Assembly (NCBI GenBank): GCA_046160305.1 | Contig: JBJXGX010000393.1 | Coordinates: forward strand, 1 to 64,000 | Length of the DNA stretch: 64,000 bases | Source: SHXR01 sp046160305 | GTDB lineage: Bacteria; Pseudomonadota; Gammaproteobacteria; Burkholderiales; SG8-39 | Direction of reading: 5' to 3' | Made by a program: the position numbers and the translations under genes | Shown here: positions 16,538 to 24,736 of the stretch, one piece after another | Layout of the letters: every line of letters starts with the position of its first letter | How positions within the stretch are numbered: position 1 is the stretch's first letter | Notes under the pieces: generated by a model | Seen by the model: the letters and a program-made list of their open reading frames with translations, nothing else | Database searches by the model: none | What the model was told of the DNA's origin: nothing

Positions 16538-17365
16538 ATGACAGTACGATCAACACGACATGGGTCGTTCGCGATCCGCGCCACCATGACATTCGCCACC
16601 GCGCTCGGTATCGCCATGGCTACCCAAGCCCACGAGACGTGGATCCTTCCAGCGAAGGGCGGAATGGAAAAGCCGGGCAATGCGACGCTACTCGTAACGA
16701 GCGGCATATCGTTTCCGCAACCGGAAACAGCCGTCGATCCGAAATCGGTGAGTCGATCCGGTCTATGTATTCGCGACCAGAAATGTCACGAGCTCGAACC
16801 GTTCAACATCTTCGGGCCTGCGCTCGCGCTCCGCGCGAACGTTGATCGCCCTGGCAGTGCCACGGCTTGGCTTGAGCTCTCGCCACACGAAATCGAATTG
16901 ACGCAGGCACAAATCGAAGCGTACTTCGACGAGATCCATGCTGATCAAGCCCTCCGCGATGCATGGGCCGCTGAGCAACCCAAGGCGTGGCGCGAGCGCT
17001 ATGTGAAGTTCGCGAAGACAGTGATACGCGTCGGCGCGCCGGATCCGACCGATGTTGCATGGTCGAAGCCGATAGGCGGTGCGCTCGAAATCGTCCCGGA
17101 AAACAACCCTACTTTGTTGGGCCCGGGCGATACATTGACCGTGCGCGTTCTCAAGCAGGGCGTTCCGCTTCCACGTTTGATGTTGGCCATGCAAGTGGAC
17201 GGTGGCCGCGATTGGCAGCGGACGGATGTAGACGGCCGCGCAAGGTTCAAATTGAAGGGTCGAGGACCTTGGCTGATCCACGGAACCGAACTGCTGCGGA
17301 CTTACGGTGAAGGAATCGATTGGGAAAGCTGGTTCACGACGCTCACGATTGCCCCAAATTTCTGA
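16538..17365 (+). CDS. periplasmic DUF4198 domain protein
   Basis: This 275-aa protein has a long basic N-terminus and signal sequence (MTFATALGIAMATQAHE), then the DUF4198 opening HETWILPA that follows signal cleavage. Later features are IEAYFDEIHAD and the Ig-like C-terminal fold PTLLGPGDTLTVRVLKQG. The family is often linked to metal (Co/Ni) uptake, and the mature N-terminal His could bind metal. The start at 16538 is the nearest ATG to the signal; longer in-frame extension to 16352 overlaps the lipoprotein gene. It closes the sigma-linked cluster and converges on the ABC operon. Confidence 0.78.
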   Translation: MTVRSTRHGSFAIRATMTFATALGIAMATQAHETWILPAKGGMEKPGNATLLVTSGISFPQPETAVDPKSVSRSGLCIRDQKCHELEPFNIFGPALALRANVDRPGSATAWLELSPHEIELTQAQIEAYFDEIHADQALRDAWAAEQPKAWRERYVKFAKTVIRVGAPDPTDVAWSKPIGGALEIVPENNPTLLGPGDTLTVRVLKQGVPLPRLMLAMQVDGGRDWQRTDVDGRARFKLKGRGPWLIHGTELLRTYGEGIDWESWFTTLTIAPNF

Positions 17366-17424
17366 CCTAATGGGGATCGCGCTACGTGTTACCCAAAAAA
17401 GTACCCAAAAGCGGCTTACACGAC

Positions 17425-18513
17425 TTAGAGTCCTTTCGTTGCAATCGCGTGCATATCCGCAATACGCCAACCAACCGGGATGCTTGCCCCTTCGCGTAAT
17501 GCCACGGGCGCCTGCCCGGCGATGCGGACGCGGAAGATTCGCCCCGATACCGTGCCGATCGCAAGGATGCTCTCGCCGTAGTTGATCAAGGTCTCGACAG
17601 CCATCGTGGCAGTCGTGTCCGCGCCGGCAAGATCACCCGCGCGAACGCGCTCCGGGCGGAGCAGAATGTCGATCGCGGCGCCCGTTGCGAAGCGCTGCTC
17701 GCCCGATAGGGCCACACGGCCCAGCCCCTCGACATCGGCGCAGAGCGGATCCTGGCTCGCAACGATACCTGATAGAAAATTGCTGTCCCCAATGAATTCG
17801 CCGACAAAGCGCGTCGCGGGCCGGTGGTAGACATCGAGCGGAGCCGCGACCTGCTCGATGCGCCCGGCATTGAACACCGCGATACGGTCGGACATCGTCA
17901 TCGCCTCGGTTTGATCATGCGTCACATAGATCATGGTGATCCCGACATCGCGATGGATACGCTTGATCTCCACCTGCATCTGCTCGCGCAGATTCTTGTC
18001 GAGCGCACCGAGCGGTTCATCGAGCAGCAGCACGTCCGGGCGAAACACCAGGCCGCGGGCGAGTGCGACGCGTTGTTGTTGACCGCCCGAGAGCTCGCGC
18101 GGATGCCGCTGACTGAATGCAGTCAACCCCACCAACGCGAGTACGTCGGCGACGCGCCGGCGGAGCTCATCGCCCGCGATGCCGCGCATGCGCAACGGAA
18201 ACGCGACGTTCTTCTCGATCGTCATATGCGGGAACAACGCGTAGCTCTGGAACACCATGCCGATGTTGCGTTGCCATGGCTTGAGCGCAACGAGATCGCG
18301 CCCGTCGAGCAGAATCGAGCCGCTGTTCGGAGCCTCGAACCCCGCGACCATCATCAGGGTGGTCGTCTTGCCCGAACCGCTCGGACCTAGGAGCGTGATG
18401 AATTCGCCGCGCGCGATGTCGAGCGAGACGTCATCGACCGCGTTCGTCGCACCGTCATACGACTTCACCACGCTTGCGAGGCGCAGGTACGCCTCTGCCG
18501 GCATCCGCGTCAT
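17425..18513 (-). CDS. ABC transporter ATP-binding protein, PotA/spermidine-putrescine type
   Basis: This 362-aa ATPase has Walker A GPSGSGKTT (about residue 44), the Q-loop MVFQSYALFPHMT, signature LSGGQQQRVALARG, Walker B LLLDEPLGALD and the H-loop VTHDQTEAM. A C-terminal TOBE regulatory domain follows (FVGEFIGDSNFLSG onward). It powers the permeases encoded upstream. Its start overlaps the enoyl-CoA hydratase stop (ATGA), so the ATPase is the last gene of the operon even though two metabolic genes separate it from the permeases. Confidence 0.92.
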   Translation of the reverse strand: MTRMPAEAYLRLASVVKSYDGATNAVDDVSLDIARGEFITLLGPSGSGKTTTLMMVAGFEAPNSGSILLDGRDLVALKPWQRNIGMVFQSYALFPHMTIEKNVAFPLRMRGIAGDELRRRVADVLALVGLTAFSQRHPRELSGGQQQRVALARGLVFRPDVLLLDEPLGALDKNLREQMQVEIKRIHRDVGITMIYVTHDQTEAMTMSDRIAVFNAGRIEQVAAPLDVYHRPATRFVGEFIGDSNFLSGIVASQDPLCADVEGLGRVALSGEQRFATGAAIDILLRPERVRAGDLAGADTTATMAVETLINYGESILAIGTVSGRIFRVRIAGQAPVALREGASIPVGWRIADMHAIATKGL

Positions 18514-19328
18514 TCCTTGAACTGATCACCACGCCATTTCAACGCAGCCCCCAGCCCCTTCTCGCGAGTGATCTCTTGAAATTTGCTGCCGATCTCGGTC
18601 TTCGCCGCATAGAGTGGTGAGACGATATCCAGCCCCGCGTTGAGCGCATTGCGGAAACCGGCCGCATCCGCCCCGCGATTGATGGACAACTTGGTTCCAA
18701 CCAGGGCCTCCGGCGAGATCAAGGCGAGCCGCTTGGCATACTTGAGCGCGGCCTGCGGCAATTCGGCAAGCGGCACGACGCGATTCACCATCCCAAGATC
18801 GAGCGCGGCCTTCGCGTCGATCATGTCGCCGAAATAGAGCAGCTCACGCGCCCGCTTGTAGCCGATGATCCAGGGCATCACGATCGCAGGGCCGGTATCC
18901 GAGAAGCGGACCTCCGGTTCCCCGAACAACGCATTGTCCGCGGCGATCGTGAGGTCGCAGAGCATCGCAAGCTCGCAACCACCGCCGAGCGCATGACCTT
19001 GGACTGCCGCGATGACCGGCTTCTTCATGTCCCAGGGCGTCATCTCGAAGCTGAGGCATTCGCGCAGGTACGCATGCCAGCGAAGCGCGTCGTGCCGCCC
19101 TTTCTCCTTCTCCGGATCAGTGCCGCCGATGTCGTAGCCGACGCAAAAACTGCGTCCGTTGGCACGCAGCAGGACGACGCTGGTATCGGGATCTTCGTCC
19201 GCGCGGTGGAACGCATCGACCGCGGCGAGCCGCAGATCCTTGTTGATCGCATTGAGCTTTGCAGGACGATTCAATGTAACGATGCCGACGCGCGCATCGG
19301 TTTCATACAGTACGAGGGCTTCGGTCAT
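18510..19328 (-). CDS. enoyl-CoA hydratase/isomerase family protein
   Basis: This 272-aa crotonase-fold protein has the oxyanion-hole motifs SFCVGYDIGG (about residue 65) and HALGGGCELAMLCDL (about residue 113), then GEPEVRF and the family's AKAALDLGMVNRVVP. Catalytic Glu positions cannot be confirmed by eye, so hydratase versus isomerase or hydrolase is open. The ATG at 19328 with GGAG five bases upstream is preferred over a GTG nine bases earlier. The preceding gene is an acyl-CoA synthetase and the following gene an ABC ATPase, which suggests that the imported compound is CoA-activated and then processed here. Confidence 0.86.
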   Translation of the reverse strand: MTEALVLYETDARVGIVTLNRPAKLNAINKDLRLAAVDAFHRADEDPDTSVVLLRANGRSFCVGYDIGGTDPEKEKGRHDALRWHAYLRECLSFEMTPWDMKKPVIAAVQGHALGGGCELAMLCDLTIAADNALFGEPEVRFSDTGPAIVMPWIIGYKRARELLYFGDMIDAKAALDLGMVNRVVPLAELPQAALKYAKRLALISPEALVGTKLSINRGADAAGFRNALNAGLDIVSPLYAAKTEIGSKFQEITREKGLGAALKWRGDQFKE

Positions 19329-19343
19329 GGACTCCACTTTCGA

Positions 19344-21452
19344 TCAATGGCGCGGCACGATAAGCGCATCCACGATCCGGCAGCCGCGGCCCGCCGGCAG
19401 GACGATGATGGGATTGAGATCTATTTCGGCGATGTGCTCGCGTTCGGCGTGCGCGAACGCGGCGAATGCTTCGATGCACTCGACCAGCGCATCGATATCG
19501 TAGGCGGTGCGCGTGCGTGCTCCGGCAAGGAGCCGCGCGGTCTTCGTGCGCTCGATCATCGCGCGCGCATCACCGACACGAAGCGGCAGCGGGCGGAGCG
19601 AGAAATCGTCCAGCAGCTCGATGGCGATACCGCCCATCCCGAAAGCAAGCATGAGGCCGAAATCCGGATCGCGCGTCACGCCGGCGAAGACCTCGATGCC
19701 ACCTGACACCATCTCCTGAACCAGAATCCCGGCGAGCACTGCGGCGACATCATGTTGCCGTGCGTGCTCCGCGAGCGTGTTCCACGCATTGCGTACTTCC
19801 GATTCGTCACGAAGACCGACGCACACCAGCCCGAGATCCGACTTGTGTGGAATAGCATCGGACACGGCCTTCAATACGATCGGAAACCCGATCGCGCCGG
19901 CCGCACGCTGCGCTTCCTCGACGTCCTGCGTCAATTGCTCGCGCGTCACCGGCATCCCTTGCGCGGCCAGCAAGCGCTTGGCATCCGCTTCATGGATCGA
20001 CGCACGCGGCGCGCCGGCGACCAAAGTGGCAATGCCACCGCCTACAACGGTCCGCGAAGCCGCGTAGGGCGGCAACGGCGCGGCCCACTTCCCGACCTGC
20101 GCGACGGCACCAAGGCCTTGACGCGATCCACCGATCGCAACCAGACCGTGTTCGCGCAAGAAGTCGATTTGCGTGACCTGCATGATCCCGGGCCGCATGC
20201 CCATGACGAAATGCGGTTTCCGACTCTTGGCCGCGGCGTCCACCGCGAACCGCGCGTAATCGATCGCACGTTCCGGCCGCCCCATCGGATTGAGATCGAA
20301 CGCATCGGTACAAAGCACCACGTTGTCGCAGAGCGGATTGGCATCGAGCATCGACAGCGCATGCGGGAAATTCGTCCGGAAATCACCGTTACCCCATGCA
20401 TCGAGTGGATTGCCGTCCCCCACGAGCGGGCCCACGACGCGCTCGGTTGCAGCGAAGATATCGGCCGGCAGCGGCGGCAGATCGATTCCGCAGTTTTCCG
20501 CGACATCGAGAATGAGCTCGGCTTGCCCGCCGGAAGCCGTAATGACCGCGATGCGCGGACCGCTTGGCAACACCTTGCTCTGGCAGACGGCGAGCACTTC
20601 GGTGAACGCATCAAGGTCGTCGACTTCGATTGCGCGATGCGAGCGGACGATCTCAGAGAACACGCGTGACTCGCCCGCCAGTCCGCCGGTATGGCTGGTG
20701 ACCGCACGTTGCGTACGCGCTGATCGGCCGACCTTCAGGACCACGACGGGTTTGCCGGCATCGGCGGCGCGATCGAGCGCAGCGACGAAGCGCTCGGGGT
20801 TGCGCACGGATTCGATGAAGAGGCCGATGACCTTGGTCGCGGGTTCATCGATCAGCACGTCGAGATAGTCAACGAGCGTCACCACCGCTTCGTTACCCGA
20901 CGAAATGACGTGGCTGTAGCCGAAGCGGCGCAGGTCGGCGAGCATGCCGATGCAGACCGATCCGCTTTGCGAGATGAGCCCCACACTGCCGTTCAGGCGC
21001 GCGGCCTCGCGCACCTCCTGCATATAGGTCGTGGTGCGATTGACCGGATTGAGGATGCCCATGCAATTGGGGCCGTTGAGTGCGATGCCCGCCTCGCGGC
21101 AGATCGACACCACCGCCTCTTGCAGTGCTTTGCCCGCCTCGCCCCGCTCGGCGAATCCACCGTCGTAGATCACCGCACCCCGCGCGCCCTTCTTGGCTAC
21201 GCGTTCGAGATTCTCGCGGACCCGCGCGAACGACACGCAGAAGGCGACGACATCGGGTGGCCCTGGCAACTCATCGACCGACGCATAGCACCGCCGCCCG
21301 AAGAGTTCTGGATACTTCGGATTGATCGGCAGAACTTCGCCCTTGAATCCCATGCGATCCAGCGATTCGATGAGCGCACGTCCGATGGACGCGCGATCCG
21401 AGGCGCCTAATATGGCAATCGACCGCGGCGCGAGCAGTGCGCTAAGTGACAT
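19344..21452 (-). CDS. NDP-forming acyl-CoA synthetase (alpha-beta fused)
   Basis: This 702-aa protein joins the CoA-binding/ligase half (LLAPRSIAILGASDRASIGR, QSGSVCIGMLADL, SSGNEAVVTLVDYLDVL, then HTGGLAGE) to an ATP-grasp half (QGMPVTREQLTQ, GFPIVLKAVSDAIPHKSDLGLV, ending EIDLNPIIVLPAG). The phosphorylated His region is the SHTGGLAG segment. It makes acyl-CoA from a carboxylic acid, ATP and CoA via a phospho-enzyme. The start at 21452 overlaps the stop of the permease gene by 11 bases; an extension to 21503 lies within that gene. It is an integral member of the transporter operon. Confidence 0.9.
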   Translation of the reverse strand: MSLSALLAPRSIAILGASDRASIGRALIESLDRMGFKGEVLPINPKYPELFGRRCYASVDELPGPPDVVAFCVSFARVRENLERVAKKGARGAVIYDGGFAERGEAGKALQEAVVSICREAGIALNGPNCMGILNPVNRTTTYMQEVREAARLNGSVGLISQSGSVCIGMLADLRRFGYSHVISSGNEAVVTLVDYLDVLIDEPATKVIGLFIESVRNPERFVAALDRAADAGKPVVVLKVGRSARTQRAVTSHTGGLAGESRVFSEIVRSHRAIEVDDLDAFTEVLAVCQSKVLPSGPRIAVITASGGQAELILDVAENCGIDLPPLPADIFAATERVVGPLVGDGNPLDAWGNGDFRTNFPHALSMLDANPLCDNVVLCTDAFDLNPMGRPERAIDYARFAVDAAAKSRKPHFVMGMRPGIMQVTQIDFLREHGLVAIGGSRQGLGAVAQVGKWAAPLPPYAASRTVVGGGIATLVAGAPRASIHEADAKRLLAAQGMPVTREQLTQDVEEAQRAAGAIGFPIVLKAVSDAIPHKSDLGLVCVGLRDESEVRNAWNTLAEHARQHDVAAVLAGILVQEMVSGGIEVFAGVTRDPDFGLMLAFGMGGIAIELLDDFSLRPLPLRVGDARAMIERTKTARLLAGARTRTAYDIDALVECIEAFAAFAHAEREHIAEIDLNPIIVLPAGRGCRIVDALIVPRH

Positions 21453-22221
21453 GGTGCGAGCGATTCCTGATGAGTAACGATACGACGACGCCAACGAGAA
21501 CACCGACGGTGAGGAGCGTCGAGATCACCGCGATCACCGGGTCGGATTCGAGCCGGATGCTCTCGAACATTTTCTTGGGCAAGGTCGATCCGTCGCGACC
21601 GGCGATGAAAATCGCGATCACCGCCTCGTTGAATGAAGTAAGGAATGCGAACAGTGCCGCCACCAGGATGCCGGGTCGCAGCACCGGCAACGTTACATGC
21701 CAGAACGTACGCAACGGGTTGGCGCCCGAACTCATCGCAGCCCGCTCGAGGTTGCGATCGAATCCTTTCAGTGCCGCGGTCATCACCAGAAACACGACGG
21801 GAACCGCGAGGGCCGTGTGCGCGATCACCACGCCAAGCGCGGTCCCCCGCATCTGCAGCGCGCTCAGATAGCCGTAGTATCCAAGACCGCTCACGACATG
21901 CGGCACGACCAGCGGCAGCATGATGAGGAGATTGACGCCACCCCGCCCCCTGAATCGATGGCGTACATAGGCGAACGCGGCGGGCAGCACGATCAGCAAG
22001 GTGAGGATCGTCGTGCCGGCCGCGACGATGAAACTGTTCAGCGTGGGTTCGAGCCAATCCGCATCGGTGGCGAACTTGCGGTAGTACCCGAGGCCGTAAC
22101 CGGGCGGGGGAAATTCGAACGAGATGGCGGTCGAGAACGACATCGGGACCACGATCAGGATCGGTGCAAGCAGGAACAACCCTGCAATCACCGCAAGCAC
22201 CGCGACCGGCGCGCCGCTCAT
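21442..22221 (-). CDS. ABC transporter permease (PotC-like)
   Basis: This 259-aa inner-membrane protein has about six helices and the EAA-type loop region SSGANPLRTFWHVTLPVLRPGI. PYGLGYYRKF-like and AFAYVRHRF segments fit the PotC/YdcV family. Its ATG overlaps the stop of the preceding permease (ATGA); ATGs at 22227 and 22221 are both possible. It forms the translocation pore with the preceding subunit. Confidence 0.9.
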   Translation of the reverse strand: MSGAPVAVLAVIAGLFLLAPILIVVPMSFSTAISFEFPPPGYGLGYYRKFATDADWLEPTLNSFIVAAGTTILTLLIVLPAAFAYVRHRFRGRGGVNLLIMLPLVVPHVVSGLGYYGYLSALQMRGTALGVVIAHTALAVPVVFLVMTAALKGFDRNLERAAMSSGANPLRTFWHVTLPVLRPGILVAALFAFLTSFNEAVIAIFIAGRDGSTLPKKMFESIRLESDPVIAVISTLLTVGVLVGVVVSLLIRNRSHHVT

Positions 22222-23063
22222 CCCCATAGCCGATCCAATCCGGCGATGCGGTTGTAGAGCGCAAGCAGCGCGAGGGTCACGACCAGCAGCACCGTCGCGA
22301 GTGCGGCGGCGAAATCCCATGCGAGCAGCTCTTCGACCTGTTGCGTGATGAGCTGCGAGATCATCATGTCCTGCGGCGTACCAAGCAGGATCGGTGTCAC
22401 ATAGAATCCGAGGCACAACGTGAAGACCAGCACCGAACCGTTCACCACCCCGGGCAAGCTGAGCGGCAGGAAGATCTCGAGGAATGCCCGATGCGGCGGG
22501 GCCCCCAGGCTATGCGCGGCACGCAAATGCGTCGAATCGATCCGGCGCATCACGCCATAGAGTGCCATCACCATGAAGGGCAACAGAATGTGCACCATCC
22601 CAAGCGTGGAGGCGAATGAAGTAAAGAGTAGCTGCGGCGGTGCCCCCACATCGAACAGCGCGGCGAGCGCAACGAGCACACCTTTGTTGCCGAGCATCAC
22701 GAGCCAGGCGTAGGTACGAACGACGAATCCGGTCCAGAAGCTCATGGCGACGATCGCGAACAGTACGAGGGCGAGCGTGCCCTTGCGGGTCGCCATAACG
22801 TAAGCGAGCGGATAGCCGAGCGCCAGACACCAGAGCGTTACGACGAACGCGGTCGTAAACGTGTTGAGCAGGACCTTGAGGTAGACCGGCACCGTCAGCA
22901 GGCGATGAAAATGGCCGAACGGTGCATTGGCGCCGGTCACGCTCAGGGCCAGCATGTAGAGAACCGGCGCGATGAAACACACGATCAGGAACAGAACCGC
23001 CGGTGCGAGCATCGCACGGACGGCCCAGCTTCCCTCGGGGGGCGCGACTACGGAACCTGCCAT
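22218..23063 (-). CDS. ABC transporter permease (PotB-like)
   Basis: This 281-aa membrane protein has six predicted helices, the first at about residues 20-42. The EAA loop reads HSLGAPPHRAFLEIFLPLSLPG, and the MSFWTGFVVRTYAWLVMLGNKG stretch is a PotB/YdcU feature. It starts about 230 bases downstream of the receptor gene, with a repeat-rich spacer between. The stop overlaps the next permease start. Confidence 0.9.
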   Translation of the reverse strand: MAGSVVAPPEGSWAVRAMLAPAVLFLIVCFIAPVLYMLALSVTGANAPFGHFHRLLTVPVYLKVLLNTFTTAFVVTLWCLALGYPLAYVMATRKGTLALVLFAIVAMSFWTGFVVRTYAWLVMLGNKGVLVALAALFDVGAPPQLLFTSFASTLGMVHILLPFMVMALYGVMRRIDSTHLRAAHSLGAPPHRAFLEIFLPLSLPGVVNGSVLVFTLCLGFYVTPILLGTPQDMMISQLITQQVEELLAWDFAAALATVLLVVTLALLALYNRIAGLDRLWG

Positions 23064-23075
23064 CGCGATTCAGAC

Positions 23076-23298
23076 GCGGCAAGACCACGGGGAATCGCCA
23101 TCCCAAGCGGTAAACCCTGCCCTCCGTTCGCCCTGAGCGTGTCGAACGGGCGGACGCGGAAACCGCTTACGACTCGGCGCACAGGTGAAGCGGTCGAACT
23201 TGCGCGCGCATCCTTCGACAAGCGCAGGACGAACGGGCAACGATGTCCGGCGACCACAATCGATCACCGTGGCAAGACGATGGGGAATCGCATAGTCA
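23076..23298. repeat. inverted REP-like pair flanked by imperfect direct repeats
   Basis: Two inverted copies of a REP-like element are present: CGTTCGCCCTGAGCGTGTCG at 23125-23144 and CCTTCGACAAGCGCAGGACG at 23212-23231. They resemble the widespread proteobacterial TTCGACAAGCTCAGGGCGAACG intergenic repeat. Outside them lie imperfect direct repeats, GGCAAGACCACGGGGAATCG (about 23078) and GGCAAGACGATGGGGAATCG (about 23271). The block fills the gap between the receptor gene stop (23296) and permease start (23063). Transcribed, the inverted arms could fold into a large stem that lowers permease expression relative to receptor. Confidence 0.7.
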
Positions 23299-24369
23299 AG
23301 TCGCGAGCCACTGCGTGAAGCGCTCCTGGATCTTCGCCGCGTTGTTCGCGAACCATTCCGGATCCGGGGTAATGGCCACTTTGGCATTGTCCGGGTGCGT
23401 AGGCATCTGGGTGGCGAACGCGGGGTTGACGAACTGGAAGGCGGCCGGATTCGACGGCCCGTAGAACAACCGATTGCAGAATTCGGCCTGCGGTTTGGGC
23501 TGCACGGCATGCTGGATGAACTGCCAGGCTGCATCACGATTCGGCGCGCCCTTGGCAACACACCACATCGTCGTATGAATGGTCGCTCCCTCCCAAACCA
23601 CTTCGACCGGCACACCTTGCTGCTTCAACTCGCTCGCTCGCGCATTCCACATCGCCATCATGTGCACTTCGCCATCGCGCAAGAGCTGCTGCGACTGATT
23701 GCCTTGCGTCCACCACACCTTGATGTGTTTCTTGATCTGATCGAGCTTGCGAAAGCCACGATCGATATCGAGCGGGAAAATCTTGTCCGCCGGAACGCCA
23801 TCGGCCGCAAGCGCGAAGACCACCGCACGGACCGGATTGTTGATCATTGAGCGCGGTCCGGGAAACTTCTCGACATTCCAGAAATCGGCCCAGTTCCGCG
23901 GGCCACCGCCGGGAAACTTGTCGGCGCGATACGCGAGATTGGTGCCAAGCGCGCACGCGGCGACGCCGTTGGCGAATGTCGCGTTCGCGAACAGCTTGTC
24001 CTTTTGCAGGATCTTCCAGTCGATCGGCTCGATCAGCCCTTCGCGCTCGGCGCGCAGCAATTCGCCTTGCTCGATCGTGGTGATGTCCCATTCGTAGGAT
24101 TTCGATTGGACTTGCGCCTTGAGTTTGGCGTAGGACACGGGTGCGACCGTGCGAACACGCACGCCGGTCTGCTCCGTGAAGGTCTTGAAGTAGGCGGCGT
24201 CTTCCGCAGCCGTCCAACTGCCGCCCCAGGTGTTGACGTAAAGCGTCTTTGCCTGCGCGTGTGCAAAGCGGAGCAAGCCTGGGGCCGTGACGGCGGCCGC
24301 ACCAACGCCTGCCAATGCCTTGACTACGCGGCGACGCGATGCGTCGGGTAAGGGGCGGATATACGTCAT
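23296..24369 (-). CDS. ABC transporter periplasmic substrate-binding protein (PotD/YdcS-like)
   Basis: This 357-aa extracellular binding protein has a Tat-like or long Sec signal (RRRVVKALAGVGAAAVTAPG, cleaved near FAHAQA). The mature opening is TLYVNTWGGSWTAAEDAAYF, followed by WDITTIEQGELLRAEREGLI and the FWNVEKFPG segment, all typical of polyamine/opine-type receptors. ATG at 24369 is preceded by AAAGGAGGAG, so longer starts are rejected. The ligand may be a polyamine-like compound or a carboxylate: the operon also carries a CoA ligase and a hydratase, which favours an acid or amide that is metabolised. Confidence 0.9.
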   Translation of the reverse strand: MTYIRPLPDASRRRVVKALAGVGAAAVTAPGLLRFAHAQAKTLYVNTWGGSWTAAEDAAYFKTFTEQTGVRVRTVAPVSYAKLKAQVQSKSYEWDITTIEQGELLRAEREGLIEPIDWKILQKDKLFANATFANGVAACALGTNLAYRADKFPGGGPRNWADFWNVEKFPGPRSMINNPVRAVVFALAADGVPADKIFPLDIDRGFRKLDQIKKHIKVWWTQGNQSQQLLRDGEVHMMAMWNARASELKQQGVPVEVVWEGATIHTTMWCVAKGAPNRDAAWQFIQHAVQPKPQAEFCNRLFYGPSNPAAFQFVNPAFATQMPTHPDNAKVAITPDPEWFANNAAKIQERFTQWLAT

Positions 24370-24736
24370 GCGTCTCCTCCTTTGGTTCTCGAATCCGTGA
24401 CGGGTATCGCGGATTATGCCGTACGGAGCGAGATCGGCATTCTGCGCCATCGCCTCGACCTCGGGCTCGTCAATCAAGGGCGCAGGCGAATCCGCGATCG
24501 CGCTACTTCAGCGGCATGACCAGGTTCGGCAACCAGATCGTGATCGGCGGGAATGCGGTGACGAGCCATATTGAGCACTGTCCGCACTGCGGCGGTTCGC
24601 CCTACCCTAGGAGCGGAATGGCGGACATTGCTCCGTGCTGTGCGTAGGAGACCCGCTGCGACTTTTCGAATTCGTCGAGGCAAGCCGCATACCCGTACGC
24701 TTATCGCCAGTTCGCAATTCTCCAGCCGTCAACGCA
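24370..24736. other. intergenic boundary region between ABC operon and defence island
   Basis: This region carries no intact gene. The receptor promoter should lie in its left part (a CATAAT-like -10 about 40 bases before the start). A 3' fragment of a TRAP large permease gene is embedded at 24503-24566. The right part, up to the helicase stop at 24739, shows nothing recognisable. Confidence 0.5.
24503..24566 (-). pseudogene. 3' remnant of a TRAP large permease gene (dctM)
   Basis: The minus strand encodes LVTAFPPITIWLPNLVMPLK followed by a stop. This matches the C-terminus of DctM proteins; compare the intact copy in this window, which ends VFPDIALWLPN near position 6200. Upstream of about 24566 the homology ends abruptly and there is no start. 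It is a scar of a formerly complete TRAP operon, truncated at the edge of the defence island. Confidence 0.65.

Noticed and set aside
17366..17424. Integrase attachment site suggested by repeated TACCCAAAA
   Set aside because: Two short copies only, no integrase or tRNA gene nearby.
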